A stretch of 64,000 nucleotides of DNA from Paraburkholderia sp. DHOC27 (GTDB taxonomy: Bacteria > Pseudomonadota > Gammaproteobacteria > Burkholderiales > Burkholderiaceae). Below, piece by piece: positions 8,815-17,151 of the stretch (positions within the stretch are counted from its first letter, which is position 1; each line of letters starts with the position of its first letter). Location: NCBI RefSeq assembly GCF_003429005.1, contig NZ_QVQV01000006.1:62001-126000 (forward strand), given 5' to 3'. The notes beneath the pieces are model-generated. The model searched no databases, had not been told where the DNA came from, and worked only from the letters and a program-made list of their open reading frames with translations. Both the position numbers and the translations under genes were made by a program.

Positions 8815-10932
8815 GTGAACGTTTTCTTTGAGGAATCGGGCAGTTTCAAGGCAGGCAGCGTGCTGTCGCGGCAGGGCGATGCATTTCAGGTCGAGCTGCC
8901 TGGCGGGCGCCGCACGAAGGTGCGCGCGAAAGACGTGCTGATCGAGTTCGAGAAGCCGAGCGCGGGCGATCTGATCCAGCAAGCCGATGCCGCCGCCCAG
9001 GAAATCGATCTGGATTTTCTGTGGGAATGCGCGCCGGAAGACGAGTTTCCCTTTGCAACGCTCGGCGCCGATTACTTCGGTGCTTCGTTCGGGCCGGTCG
9101 AGCGCGCGGCACTGGTGCTGCGCATGCATGCGTCGCCGGTCTACTTCCGCCGCAAAGGCCGCGGCCAGTATCAACGCGCGCCGCAGGAGCAGTTGAAGCT
9201 GGCGCTGGCTTCGCTCGAGCGCAAGCGTCAGCAGGGTCTGGTGCAGGCAGGCTACGAGGAAGAACTGAAGGCGGGCCGTCTGCCCGAGGCATTGGCCGGC
9301 AAGGCGCTGGGTCTGCTGACGAAGCCCGACAAGAACACCATTGAATACAAGGCGCTGGAAGCCGCAGCGGCGGCGCGCGGTATTTCGCAGGCGCGGCTGA
9401 TGCTCGAGTGCGGCGGTATTCCGTCGGCGCGGGCGCTGCATGAGGCGCGTTTCCTGTCCGAATTCTTCCCGCACGGCACCGGTTTCGCGCCGGTGACGGT
9501 GGGCTCGTTGCCGGAGGATCTGCCGGAAGCAGACGTGCAGGCGTTCTCCATTGATGATGTGACCACCACGGAAATCGACGACGCGTTTTCTGTCGAGCAT
9601 CTCGCGGATGGCCGTGTGCGCATCGGCGTGCACATCGCGGCACCGGCGCTCGGTATTCAGCGCGGCGACGAAGTGGATGCGATCGCGCGCAATCGTCTGT
9701 CCACCGTCTATATGCCGGGCGACAAGATCACGATGCTGCCCGACAGCGTCGTCGAGGCGTTCACGCTGGCCGAAGGCGGCTTGCGCCCGGCGCTGTCGCT
9801 GTATGTGATCGTCAATCGGGAAACCCAGGAGATCGTCGCGAGCGAGACGCGCGCGGAGCGCGTGTTCGTGAAGAACAATCTGCGCCACAACACGCTGGAC
9901 GAACTGGTCACCGAAGAGGCGCTCGCCGCCGGCACGGGCGACTATCCGCACAAGGAAGATATTGCGGTGCTGTGGCCGTTCGCGCTCGCGCTGTTCGAGA
10001 AGCGTCAACAGGCGCGGGCCGGTTACGGGCTGCGTCGCGAAGTGCAGCGCAACACCGACTTCAATTTCTATGTGGACGGCGAGCACATCACCATTACGCC
10101 GCGCCGCCGTGGCTCGCCGCTCGATACGATCGTCGCGGAACTGGCCATTCTCGCCAACTCGTCGTGGGGCGCGTTCCTGCACGATCACGGCGTGCCCGGC
10201 ATCTACCGCACGCAGCGCGCGTTCGGCGCGCCGTCCGGTCCGAAGCGCACACGCATGCAGACCAACGCCGCGCCGCACGAAGGGCTCGGCGTGACGCAAT
10301 ACGCGTGGAGCACGTCGCCGTTGCGTCGCTACGTGGACCTCGTCAATCAGTGGCAATTGCTGGCCTGCGTGCAGCATGGTGTGACGGCCAAGCTGGCCGC
10401 GCCGTTCAAGCCGAAAGACGCGGATCTGTTCGCCGTCGTGCAGGGCTTCGACGACACGTACTCGGCCTACGCCGACCATCAGCGGCGCATGGAGTATTTC
10501 TGGTGCTTGCGCTGGCTGAAGCAGGAAGACAAGAAGCAGGTCGTGGCAACGGTGGTGAAGGACGATCTGGTTCGGCTCGAAGAGATTCCCTTGCTGCTGC
10601 ATGTGCCGGCGCTCGGCGTGCATGCCCGCGGCACACGCCTGCTGATGGAAGTGATGTCGATTGACGAACTGACCGTGGAAGCGTCCGTGCGGATGTTGAA
10701 GGTGCTCGACGCGCCCACCGTCACGAGCGGCACGGAAGCCGAAGAAGCGGACGAGGGTGAAGAAGAATTGCTCGACGCGGCGGACGACTCTCCTGAGAGC
10801 GAGGCCGAGGCCGAAGCCGAGTCTGATGCTGCAACTGACGCCGACCCTGACGGACAGGGAGAGGCAAGCGGCAACGGCGCGGAAGGCGAGGACGCATCCG
10901 CCGGTCAGCAGGTCGCGGAGCCGGGGCAATGA
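8815..10932 (+). CDS. RNase II/RNB-family 3'-5' exoribonuclease
   Basis: 705 aa from GTG at 8815 (VNVFFEESGSFKAG). The RNB catalytic domain spans about residues 230-560. Its metal-binding aspartates lie in AFSIDDVTTTEIDDAFSVE, and the C-terminal part of the domain includes STSPLRRYVDLVNQWQLL. The enzyme should degrade single-stranded RNA processively, releasing nucleoside monophosphates. It differs from E. coli RNase II in the N-terminal region, as is usual for the beta-proteobacterial VacB/RNase II group. The last 65 or so residues are an acidic Glu/Asp/Ala tail with no fold. Its stop overlaps aroE by 4 bp (ATGA). Confidence 0.92.
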   Translation: MNVFFEESGSFKAGSVLSRQGDAFQVELPGGRRTKVRAKDVLIEFEKPSAGDLIQQADAAAQEIDLDFLWECAPEDEFPFATLGADYFGASFGPVERAALVLRMHASPVYFRRKGRGQYQRAPQEQLKLALASLERKRQQGLVQAGYEEELKAGRLPEALAGKALGLLTKPDKNTIEYKALEAAAAARGISQARLMLECGGIPSARALHEARFLSEFFPHGTGFAPVTVGSLPEDLPEADVQAFSIDDVTTTEIDDAFSVEHLADGRVRIGVHIAAPALGIQRGDEVDAIARNRLSTVYMPGDKITMLPDSVVEAFTLAEGGLRPALSLYVIVNRETQEIVASETRAERVFVKNNLRHNTLDELVTEEALAAGTGDYPHKEDIAVLWPFALALFEKRQQARAGYGLRREVQRNTDFNFYVDGEHITITPRRRGSPLDTIVAELAILANSSWGAFLHDHGVPGIYRTQRAFGAPSGPKRTRMQTNAAPHEGLGVTQYAWSTSPLRRYVDLVNQWQLLACVQHGVTAKLAAPFKPKDADLFAVVQGFDDTYSAYADHQRRMEYFWCLRWLKQEDKKQVVATVVKDDLVRLEEIPLLLHVPALGVHARGTRLLMEVMSIDELTVEASVRMLKVLDAPTVTSGTEAEEADEGEEELLDAADDSPESEAEAEAESDAATDADPDGQGEASGNGAEGEDASAGQQVAEPGQ

Positions 10933-11819
10933 GCGCGCCGGCACAGTCAGGCGCACAGTCTCATGCCGTACCGCGCGACCGCTATGCGGTGATCGGCAAT
11001 CCGATCAGCCATAGCAAGTCGCCGTTCATTCACGCGCGCTTTGCGGAGCAGACCGGCGAGCCGGTCGACTACACGCACCTGCTGGCGCCTCTGGATGCAT
11101 TCGTGCCGCACGTGCGCGCCTTCTTCGAGGCGGGTGGACGCGGTCTCAATGTAACGGTGCCGTTCAAGCTCGAGGCGCACGCACTGGCCACGACGCTGTC
11201 GCCTCGCGCGGCAGCGGCAGGCGCGGTGAATACTTTGCGTGCTGACGCGGGCAGCATCTATGGCGACAACACGGACGGCTTTGGCCTCGTGCGTGATATC
11301 GAAGTGAATCTGAGCACGCCGCTCAAGGGCGCGCGCATCCTGCTGCTGGGCGCAGGCGGGGCCGCGCGCGGCGTGGTGCTGCCCATGCTGGAGCGCTCGC
11401 CGCACTCACTGACGATCGTCAACCGGACCGCCGCAAAGGCCAGCGAACTGGTCGAGCAGTTCGGCGCAGCGGCGCGCACGGCCGGTTGCCAACTGACGGG
11501 CGGAGGCGCCGCGGCAGTCGAGGCGAGCGCGTACGACGTCATCATCAACGCGACGGCCGGTAGTCTGGATGATGCGCTGCCCGAGTGCGACGAGCGCGCG
11601 TTCGGCAGCGGCACGCTTGCGTACGACATGATGTACGGCGCGCAGCCGACGGTGTTCATGCAGCACGCGCAGACGCTGGGTGCCCGCGCCGCCGATGGCC
11701 TCGGCATGCTCGTCGAACAGGCCGCCGAATCGTTTTTCGTGTGGCGTGGCGTGCGTCCGAGCGGCGCGCCCGTGCTGGCGCAATTGCGTCAAATGCTGGC
11801 TGGATCTAGCGCGGCCTGA
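10929..11819 (+). CDS. aroE: Shikimate 5-dehydrogenase
   Basis: 296 aa. The shikimate-binding part shows YAVIGNPISHSKSPFIHARF and GLNVTVPFK with the catalytic Lys; NTDGFG follows, and the NADP-binding fold shows LLLGAGGAARGV. It reduces 3-dehydroshikimate to shikimate, the fourth step of aromatic amino acid synthesis after AroQ, which is also in this window. It overlaps the RNase gene by 4 bp and is followed by mtgA after 54 bp. Confidence 0.97.
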   Translation: MSAPAQSGAQSHAVPRDRYAVIGNPISHSKSPFIHARFAEQTGEPVDYTHLLAPLDAFVPHVRAFFEAGGRGLNVTVPFKLEAHALATTLSPRAAAAGAVNTLRADAGSIYGDNTDGFGLVRDIEVNLSTPLKGARILLLGAGGAARGVVLPMLERSPHSLTIVNRTAAKASELVEQFGAAARTAGCQLTGGGAAAVEASAYDVIINATAGSLDDALPECDERAFGSGTLAYDMMYGAQPTVFMQHAQTLGARAADGLGMLVEQAAESFFVWRGVRPSGAPVLAQLRQMLAGSSAA

Positions 11820-11873
11820 ACCGCCGCGCATTGACTCGAAGTAACTCTTCCACAACCGTTCGAACCAGAGACC

Positions 11874-12605
11874 GTGACGACGATGACGCGAGCGAGGCGA
11901 ACAATCCGGCTCGGGCCAGCCCGATGGATTCTTTACGTTGGCGCAGTCGTCGCCCTTGCCTGGATCGCCACGCAGTTGTTCTACTTCGCGCAGATCGCCA
12001 TCTGGAACAACGTGAATCCGCAGTCGACGGCGTTCATGCGCTCCGACGCGTGGCGTCTTTCGGAGGACCATTCCGATCTGTCCATTCAGCACACCTGGGT
12101 GCCTTACGAGCAGATTTCGCGCAACCTGAAGCGCGCGATCATCGCGTCCGAGGACGCCGACTTCGTCAACAACAACGGCTACGAAACCGACGCCATCCTG
12201 CAGGCATGGGAGAAGAACAAGGCGCGCGGCAAGATCGTGGCGGGCGGGTCGACGATTACGCAGCAACTGGCGCGCAACCTGTTTCTATCGCGGGAGAAAA
12301 GTTATATCCGCAAGGGCCAGGAATTGATCATCACGTGGATGCTCGAGACCTTGATGGACAAGGAGCGCATCTACGAGATCTACCTGAACTCCGTGGAGTG
12401 GGGAAACGGCATTTACGGTGCGGAGGCCGCCGCGCAGCACTACTACAAGACCTCGGCGGCGAAGCTCACCGCCGGACAGTCGGCGCGTCTCGCCGTGATG
12501 TTGCCGCGCCCGAAATACTTCGATGAGCACCGCAGCTCGCCGTATCTGACACACCGGGCGGGCGTGATTGCGCACCGGATGGGGATGGCGGAGTTGCCGG
12601 ACTAG
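11874..12605 (+). CDS. mtgA: Monofunctional peptidoglycan glycosyltransferase
   Basis: 243 aa from GTG at 11874 (an in-frame ATG at 11883 is an alternative). An N-terminal membrane anchor (about residues 15-38) precedes a GT51 domain with the catalytic-Glu motif IIASEDADFVNNNGYETDAI and GGSTITQQLARNLFLS, plus YLNSVEWGNGIYGAEAAAQ. It polymerises lipid II into glycan strands without a transpeptidase domain. The aroE-mtgA order is conserved in Burkholderia-type genomes. Confidence 0.95.
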   Translation: MTTMTRARRTIRLGPARWILYVGAVVALAWIATQLFYFAQIAIWNNVNPQSTAFMRSDAWRLSEDHSDLSIQHTWVPYEQISRNLKRAIIASEDADFVNNNGYETDAILQAWEKNKARGKIVAGGSTITQQLARNLFLSREKSYIRKGQELIITWMLETLMDKERIYEIYLNSVEWGNGIYGAEAAAQHYYKTSAAKLTAGQSARLAVMLPRPKYFDEHRSSPYLTHRAGVIAHRMGMAELPD

Positions 12606-12641
12606 TCGGAAAGGCGCGCGCCGCCGCCGACCCAGTGCGCG

Positions 12642-13496
12642 TCAGGCAGCCTGAAAGCGCAAGCCGGCTGCGCGGAAGGTGCCGCTGCTTTCATCATTCA
12701 GCGTGACGCGCAGGTCTTTGGTATTCGCGGTGAGATGCAGCACACCGAGCGGGCTGTGCGGGAACAGCGGTTCGCAGAATTTCTGCCGCGCGAAATCGAA
12801 CGCGGGTAACGCCAGGTGACACAGCCAGTTGCATGTGGACGGCAACGGATGCATGGGAAGCTGGTGCGACCAGATGGCGTGATTGAGCGCGGTTTGATCG
12901 CAAACCAGCGTGCCGCCGGTTGCTTTTAGACCCGCTTCGAAATGGGCGGCCCAATGAGACCAATGCGGCGCGTCCGCTCGCATGGCGAATACGCCGGCGT
13001 TGAAATAATGCTGCGTGAGCATTTTCTCTGCGGCATTTTCTCCGTAATAGCGACGGAGGCGATCTGCTTTCCAGGAATGGCCAATGCGCTGATTATATGA
13101 GCGGTCGATTTCTGGCGCGACGGCTAATGCACCGTCTTTGGCCGCGCGGAAAAACCATTCAAAAACGAATCGCTCCTGTACCCACGCGTCGCAGTCGATC
13201 CAGAGATAGATGTCGTAGCCGGGGAAATAATCGGGCAAAAATGGCCGGGCGGTGAGCGAGCGTAAATGCGGCGTGAGCTTTTGCAAGGCAGGTTCGACGG
13301 GCAAATCCCAGCGAGCTTCTACGACCTGCACGCCCTGGGTGGCGAGCGATGCGCGGTTTCCTTCGCTCAGCCCCACGTCGAGACATCCGACAGCCGAGAA
13401 CGGCAGTGGATTGCCGAATTGCTTGAGGGAATCGAGGAGGCCCTGAAGCAGGGGCAAGTAGGTGTCGTTCGACGCAGTTGCTACAAATACGCGCAT
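12642..13496 (-). CDS. Glycosyltransferase-like protein (GT-A fold, GT8-like)
   Basis: 284 aa, MRVFVATASNDTYLPLLQGL. A D-x-D-type motif lies in YLWIDCDAWVQ (about residue 115) and fits the metal/UDP-sugar site of GT-A enzymes. A later region, YFNAGVFAM followed by DQTALNHAIW, resembles the acceptor-side motifs of GT8-type transferases. No signal peptide or membrane segment is seen, so it probably acts in the cytosol on a surface-glycan precursor. It is convergent with mtgA and divergent from the GT2 gene. The exact family and sugar are not certain. Confidence 0.7.
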   Translation of the reverse strand: MRVFVATASNDTYLPLLQGLLDSLKQFGNPLPFSAVGCLDVGLSEGNRASLATQGVQVVEARWDLPVEPALQKLTPHLRSLTARPFLPDYFPGYDIYLWIDCDAWVQERFVFEWFFRAAKDGALAVAPEIDRSYNQRIGHSWKADRLRRYYGENAAEKMLTQHYFNAGVFAMRADAPHWSHWAAHFEAGLKATGGTLVCDQTALNHAIWSHQLPMHPLPSTCNWLCHLALPAFDFARQKFCEPLFPHSPLGVLHLTANTKDLRVTLNDESSGTFRAAGLRFQAA

Positions 13497-13644
13497 TGAG
13501 GTGGTGTTTTTCTTGAAAAAATCCGATCAATATTATTTGTATAGTAGTAATAGGTCCATCGGAGGAGTCTTAAAATACTTTATAAAATGATGGCTGCAGA
13601 TATTTCAAATAATGTTTTCAATAAAAACATGGCTGATTGAATAA

Positions 13645-13660
13645 TTGGCACTAGAATGGC
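13645..13660 (+). promoter_or_regulatory. Possible sigma-54 (-24/-12) promoter before the GT2 gene
   Basis: TTGGCACTAGAATGGC matches the RpoN consensus TTGGCAC-N5-TTGC except at one position, with the key GG and GC pairs spaced correctly. Transcription would start near 13672. That would favour the GT2 start codon at 13701 over the ATG at 13656, which lies inside this motif. No enhancer-binding protein gene is adjacent. Confidence 0.3.
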
Positions 13661-13700
13661 GCCTTTGTCTGAATTCGCCGAATCACCGAATTGGTCCGCC

Positions 13701-14654
13701 ATGTCGATTTTGAACCCGCTCCCTGCGACGACCATTTCCGTCGTCATCCCTCTTTACAACCATGCGCATTACATCGAGGCGGCGCTGGAAAGCGTGTTAT
13801 CGCAGACCTCGGCAGCGGACGAAATCATCCTGATTGACGACGGCTCGTCGGACGATGGCTACGAAATCGCGCAGCGGGTGTTGGCCAAAGCGCCCAACGC
13901 GAAAACATACAAACAGGAGAACGCGGGCGCCCATCACACGCTGAATCGGGCCATTGCGCTGAGTCACGGGGAATATATCGCCGTGCTGAATTCTGACGAT
14001 CTGTTCGCCCTCGCCAAGCTCGAGCGGTGCCGGGCGATCATTCAGCAGCGGCCCGACATTGGCCTGATCTCCGGCGATCTGCAACTCATCGATCACGCAG
14101 GCGTGCGGCAAGACTCAGGTTTTGCGGTCGAATGGCTCGGCCGCGCCCGACGTTTTCTGGACGAAACCCATCTGCCGCAACTCGCGCTACTGAACGACAA
14201 CTTCGTCGCCACGACGTCGAACATGGTCTTCTCGCGGGCGCTGTGGGACGCGTCGGGTGGCTTCCAGCCGCTGCGCTACTGCCACGACCTCGACTTCCTG
14301 ATGTTTGCGTGCCGCCACAGCACGGTATTCCTCGATCTTCAGTTCGAACACATCGCGTATCGGGTGCATCAAAACAACACAATCCGCGAAGCGCAGGGCA
14401 GGGTGCGTGTCGAAGTCGCGGCCGTGATCGCACAGGCGCTCTTTGCGTCGGGCCCGCGTTTGTTTCTGGATAACGCCGGCGAGCCAGCCCTGGCCGCCTT
14501 CCAGCGCTGCCTGCGCAACCGGCAGATGACCGAACTGGTCTGTTTCTTCCAGACGCTGCTGGGCGGCTTTGCGAGCCGTACGGATTTCTACCGCTACGCG
14601 ACCGATCCCAGCCATGCCAGCATGTTCGCCGCGGCCGCAACCTCCGGCCGCTGA
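13701..14654 (+). CDS. Family 2 glycosyltransferase
   Basis: 317 aa from MSILNPLPATTISVVIPLYN; an in-frame ATG at 13656 would add 15 residues. The GT-A domain begins at ISVVIPLYNHAHYIEAALES, has the nucleotide-binding Asp in ILIDDGSSDDG and a D-x-D-like YIAVLNSDDLF. HDLDFLMFACR in the C-terminal half fits the E/D-D catalytic-base region. No membrane span is seen. The pair with the GT8-like gene suggests a small glycan-modification locus; target and sugar donor cannot be read from the sequence. Confidence 0.85.
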   Translation: MSILNPLPATTISVVIPLYNHAHYIEAALESVLSQTSAADEIILIDDGSSDDGYEIAQRVLAKAPNAKTYKQENAGAHHTLNRAIALSHGEYIAVLNSDDLFALAKLERCRAIIQQRPDIGLISGDLQLIDHAGVRQDSGFAVEWLGRARRFLDETHLPQLALLNDNFVATTSNMVFSRALWDASGGFQPLRYCHDLDFLMFACRHSTVFLDLQFEHIAYRVHQNNTIREAQGRVRVEVAAVIAQALFASGPRLFLDNAGEPALAAFQRCLRNRQMTELVCFFQTLLGGFASRTDFYRYATDPSHASMFAAAATSGR

Positions 14655-14694
14655 GCGCAAATCTGAAACGTCGTCCCACTAAAGCAAGCGAGTC

Positions 14695-14725
14695 CCAATA
14701 TATGAGCGTCACACTCACATATTGG
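14695..14725. promoter_or_regulatory. Operator-like palindrome, probable IclR-family site
   Basis: The arms read CCAATATATGAG and CTCACATATTGG around a 7-bp centre; 11 of 12 positions are complementary. The right arm overlaps the -35 element of the predicted promoter, as expected for a repressor site. The adjacent downstream gene encodes an IclR regulator, so autoregulation and operon repression are the simplest reading. Confidence 0.55.
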
Positions 14726-14751
14726 AGATTTCGCGACGCCCGTCCTACAAT
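14722..14751 (+). promoter_or_regulatory. Promoter of the IclR-dgoK-dgoA operon
   Basis: TTGGAG (14722-14727) and TACAAT (14746-14751) are separated by 18 bp. The -10 matches consensus at 5/6. The -35 lies inside the right arm of the palindrome. The start point would be near 14758. Confidence 0.45.
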
Positions 14752-14894
14752 CCGTTCCACCACGTCCGCATAGCGGGATTTCGGGGCTCATCAGACCCCG
14801 CAGATCCACCCGCAGCCGGACGAAAAATAGGCTCTTTCCCGTCCGCACGGAGTCGTGCGGCAGGCGCGGACCCAACGATCGGAGACAACTAGCC

Positions 14895-14978
14895 ATGCCC
14901 ATCATCGTCAGGCAGGAAGCACGCACTCGCCGTGTTCCGTCACGTATCGCAGGCCGTCCGGCCGGCTCCGCGCGGTAA
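14895..14978 (+). CDS. Possible 27-aa Arg-rich leader peptide
   Basis: ATG at 14895 follows GGAG at 14881-14884 with a 10-nt spacer and opens a frame of 27 codons ending in TAA at 14976-14978. It encodes MPIIVRQEARTRRVP and then an Arg/Gly/Pro-rich end, with seven Arg in total. It is in the same frame as the IclR gene, 24 bp upstream. It may be a translated leader or may have arisen by chance; no homolog is known to me. Confidence 0.25.
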   Translation: MPIIVRQEARTRRVPSRIAGRPAGSAR

Positions 14979-15002
14979 ATCCCCATCATTCGCCCACTCG
15001 CC

Positions 15003-15950
15003 ATGAATAAAGCGATGTCCACTCACGCCACCGTTGAGTCCGGCCCAGGCTCCGACGCCGCTCCCCAGTCACGTCCTCGTGCCCTGAACGGCGCTGTCGC
15101 TTCGCACAGGAGCGCCGACGAAATCGCATTGCCCAGCACGTTGCTCGACATCACGCCGCAGCAGGCCGGTACGCAGACGTTGTTGCGCGGTCTGGCCATT
15201 CTCGAAGCTGCCGCCGCTGGCGTGCGCGACCTGCGTACTTTCGGTGCCGCGCTTGGCACGACGCGCAGCACGACCCATCGTCTGGTGAGCAGCCTCGTGC
15301 AGGCGCGCTATCTGCGTCAGGTGCAGGGCGGTTATCTGCTCGGCCCGAAGCTGATCGAACTCGGCACGATTGCGCTCGAACAGATGCCGCTCACCACGGT
15401 AGCGCGCCCGCACATCGAATCGCTCGCCGAACAGACGCACGACACCATCCATCTGGGCGTGCGCGACGGCGACGACGTGCTGTACATCGACAAGATTCCC
15501 GGCACGCGTGGCCTCGAAATGCGTTCGCGCGTTGGACACCGCATGCCGCTCGCCTCGACCGGCATCGGCAAGGCGATGATGCTCGACCTCACGCCGGATG
15601 CGTGGACGTCGCTCTTCGAAGCGTCGCGGCGCGCACTGGCGGGCGTCAGCTTCAAGCCGGACAACCGTCCCGATCTGCCCACCTTCATGCAACGCATGAC
15701 CACGTATTCCTCGGGCGGCTACACGTTCGACCTGGAAGAGAACGAGGCGGCGATTCGCTGCGTCGCAGCGCCGGTGCGTGATGCATCGGGCGCGGTGGTC
15801 GCGGCACTTTCCGTGGCGAGCACGATTCCTTATATGTCGCTCGAACGGATGGACGAACTGATTCCCGTCGTGCAGCGCGAGGCGCGCGCCATTTCGGAAG
15901 AACTCGGCTGGCGTGTCCCGCAGCCCGCGACGCGCAGGATCAAACGATGA
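15003..15950 (+). CDS. IclR-family transcriptional regulator of the sugar operon
   Basis: 315 aa. A 50-residue N-terminal extension precedes a winged helix-turn-helix (about residues 55-115, including RDLRTFGAALGTTRSTTHRL) and an IclR effector domain (about 125-310, including THDTIHLGVRDGDDVLYIDK and LASTGIGKAMML). Regulators of this type bind sugar acids or keto acids and commonly repress adjacent catabolic genes. Its stop overlaps dgoK by 4 bp, so it is the first gene of the operon and probably autoregulated through the palindrome upstream. A 2-keto-3-deoxy sugar acid is a plausible effector; this is inference. Confidence 0.9.
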   Translation: MNKAMSTHATVESGPGSDAAPQSRPRALNGAVASHRSADEIALPSTLLDITPQQAGTQTLLRGLAILEAAAAGVRDLRTFGAALGTTRSTTHRLVSSLVQARYLRQVQGGYLLGPKLIELGTIALEQMPLTTVARPHIESLAEQTHDTIHLGVRDGDDVLYIDKIPGTRGLEMRSRVGHRMPLASTGIGKAMMLDLTPDAWTSLFEASRRALAGVSFKPDNRPDLPTFMQRMTTYSSGGYTFDLEENEAAIRCVAAPVRDASGAVVAALSVASTIPYMSLERMDELIPVVQREARAISEELGWRVPQPATRRIKR

Positions 15951-17113
15951 CGCAATCGGGTTTTTCCTCGCCGGTCGCTCAAGCGCCGACGCTCACCAGT
16001 GTCGATAGCGCGCCGCAAGTGCGTGCCGCTGGTCTCGACCAGGCGGCGCTGGTCGCGCTCGACTGGGGCACGACCTCGCTGCGTGCCTATCTGTTCGACG
16101 CAACAGGCAAGGTGCTGGACGCGCGTGAATCGACTGCGGGCATCATGAATCTGCCGCGCCCCGCCGCGCAAGGTGGCTTCGACGCCGCTTTCGATGCGGT
16201 TTGCGGCGAATGGCTCGAACGCATGCCGAACCTGCCGGTCATCGCAGCCGGCATGGTGGGCAGCGCGCAAGGCTGGCTCGAAGCGCCCTATGTGACGGCG
16301 CCGGCGAGCGCCGACGCGCTGGTGGCAGGCATCGTGCGCGTGCAGACGGCGCGCGGCGTGACCCTGCATATCGTGCCCGGCGTGTTGCAGCGCGGTGAAT
16401 TGCCGAACGTGATGCGCGGCGAAGAGACGCAAATTTTTGGCGCATTGAGCGACCCGGCAACGGCAGACGCGAACCACGCCAACCTGAATACAGCCGCAAG
16501 CGCTAATGGGGCAACTGCGGGGGCAACGGCGGGCGCAACTGCGGAAGCAACTGCAACAGAGCGCGAGCTGATCGGCCTGCCGGGCACGCACGCCAAGTGG
16601 GTCGTGGTGCGCGGCGATCAGATCGAACGTTTTCACACCTTCATGACCGGCGAGATTTTCGCAGCGCTGCGCGACCATACGATTCTCGGCCGCACGATGG
16701 CGACGCCGGATCATCTGGATACCGAAGCATTTTTGCGCGGCGTGAACATCGCCCGTCTGAAAGGGCAGGCCGGCCCGCTCGCCACGGTGTTCAGCACCCG
16801 CACGCTCGGCCTGACGGGCGAACTGAAAAGCGAACAGCAACCGGACTATCTGTCGGGGCTGCTGATCGGTCACGAACTGGTCGGCCTCGACGCCGTGCTC
16901 GCGCAGCAGCAGACCGGCCTCGCCGGCCACGCGTTGCGCCTGATTGGCAATGAAGCATTGTGCGAACGTTACCGGCTTGCACTGACCCAGTTTGGCTGCA
17001 CCCAGGCCGATCTGGTCAAGCAAGCCACCGAGCACGGTCTGTGGCGCATCGCCGCCCAGGCTGGACTGGTCAGCCCGGCGGCTGGCGCCGCGCACAGCGC
17101 ACACGCCGGCTAA
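15947..17113 (+). CDS. dgoK: 2-dehydro-3-deoxygalactonokinase
   Basis: 388 aa. ALVALDWGTTSLRAYLFDA is the phosphate-1 motif of the DgoK family, and IGLPGTHAKWVVV with FHTFMTGEIFAALRDH are conserved later motifs. It phosphorylates 2-keto-3-deoxy-D-galactonate with ATP, feeding DgoA directly downstream. About 35 residues just before the LIGLPGTHAKW motif are an Ala/Thr/Asn-rich insertion encoded partly by a 12-bp tandem repeat; family members are usually nearer 300-340 aa. The ATG overlaps the IclR stop. Confidence 0.93.
   Translation: MTQSGFSSPVAQAPTLTSVDSAPQVRAAGLDQAALVALDWGTTSLRAYLFDATGKVLDARESTAGIMNLPRPAAQGGFDAAFDAVCGEWLERMPNLPVIAAGMVGSAQGWLEAPYVTAPASADALVAGIVRVQTARGVTLHIVPGVLQRGELPNVMRGEETQIFGALSDPATADANHANLNTAASANGATAGATAGATAEATATERELIGLPGTHAKWVVVRGDQIERFHTFMTGEIFAALRDHTILGRTMATPDHLDTEAFLRGVNIARLKGQAGPLATVFSTRTLGLTGELKSEQQPDYLSGLLIGHELVGLDAVLAQQQTGLAGHALRLIGNEALCERYRLALTQFGCTQADLVKQATEHGLWRIAAQAGLVSPAAGAAHSAHAG
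16511..16558 (+). repeat. Four in-frame 12-bp tandem repeats inside dgoK
   Basis: Units of the form GCAACTGCGGGG occur four times (16511, 16523, 16535, 16547) with a few changes, encoding the repeating ATAG/ATAE segment. They sit in a non-conserved insertion, so copy number can vary without breaking the frame. Confidence 0.75.
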
Positions 17114-17151
17114 CGCGCCGGCGCCGCGTACGACAAAGACAAGGAATCGAC

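Larger units (their letters stand above)
14655..15002. other. 348-bp control region before the IclR operon
   Basis: This gap holds a long interrupted palindrome (14695-14725), a promoter overlapping its right arm (14722-14751) and a 27-codon upstream reading frame (14895-14978). The predicted leader to the IclR start is about 245 nt, unusually long. No complete gene of normal size is seen. Confidence 0.6.

Noticed and set aside
8797..10956. 719-codon minus-strand frame opposite the RNase II gene
   Set aside because: Same codon-position shadow effect; His/Arg-rich sequence with no recognisable domain.
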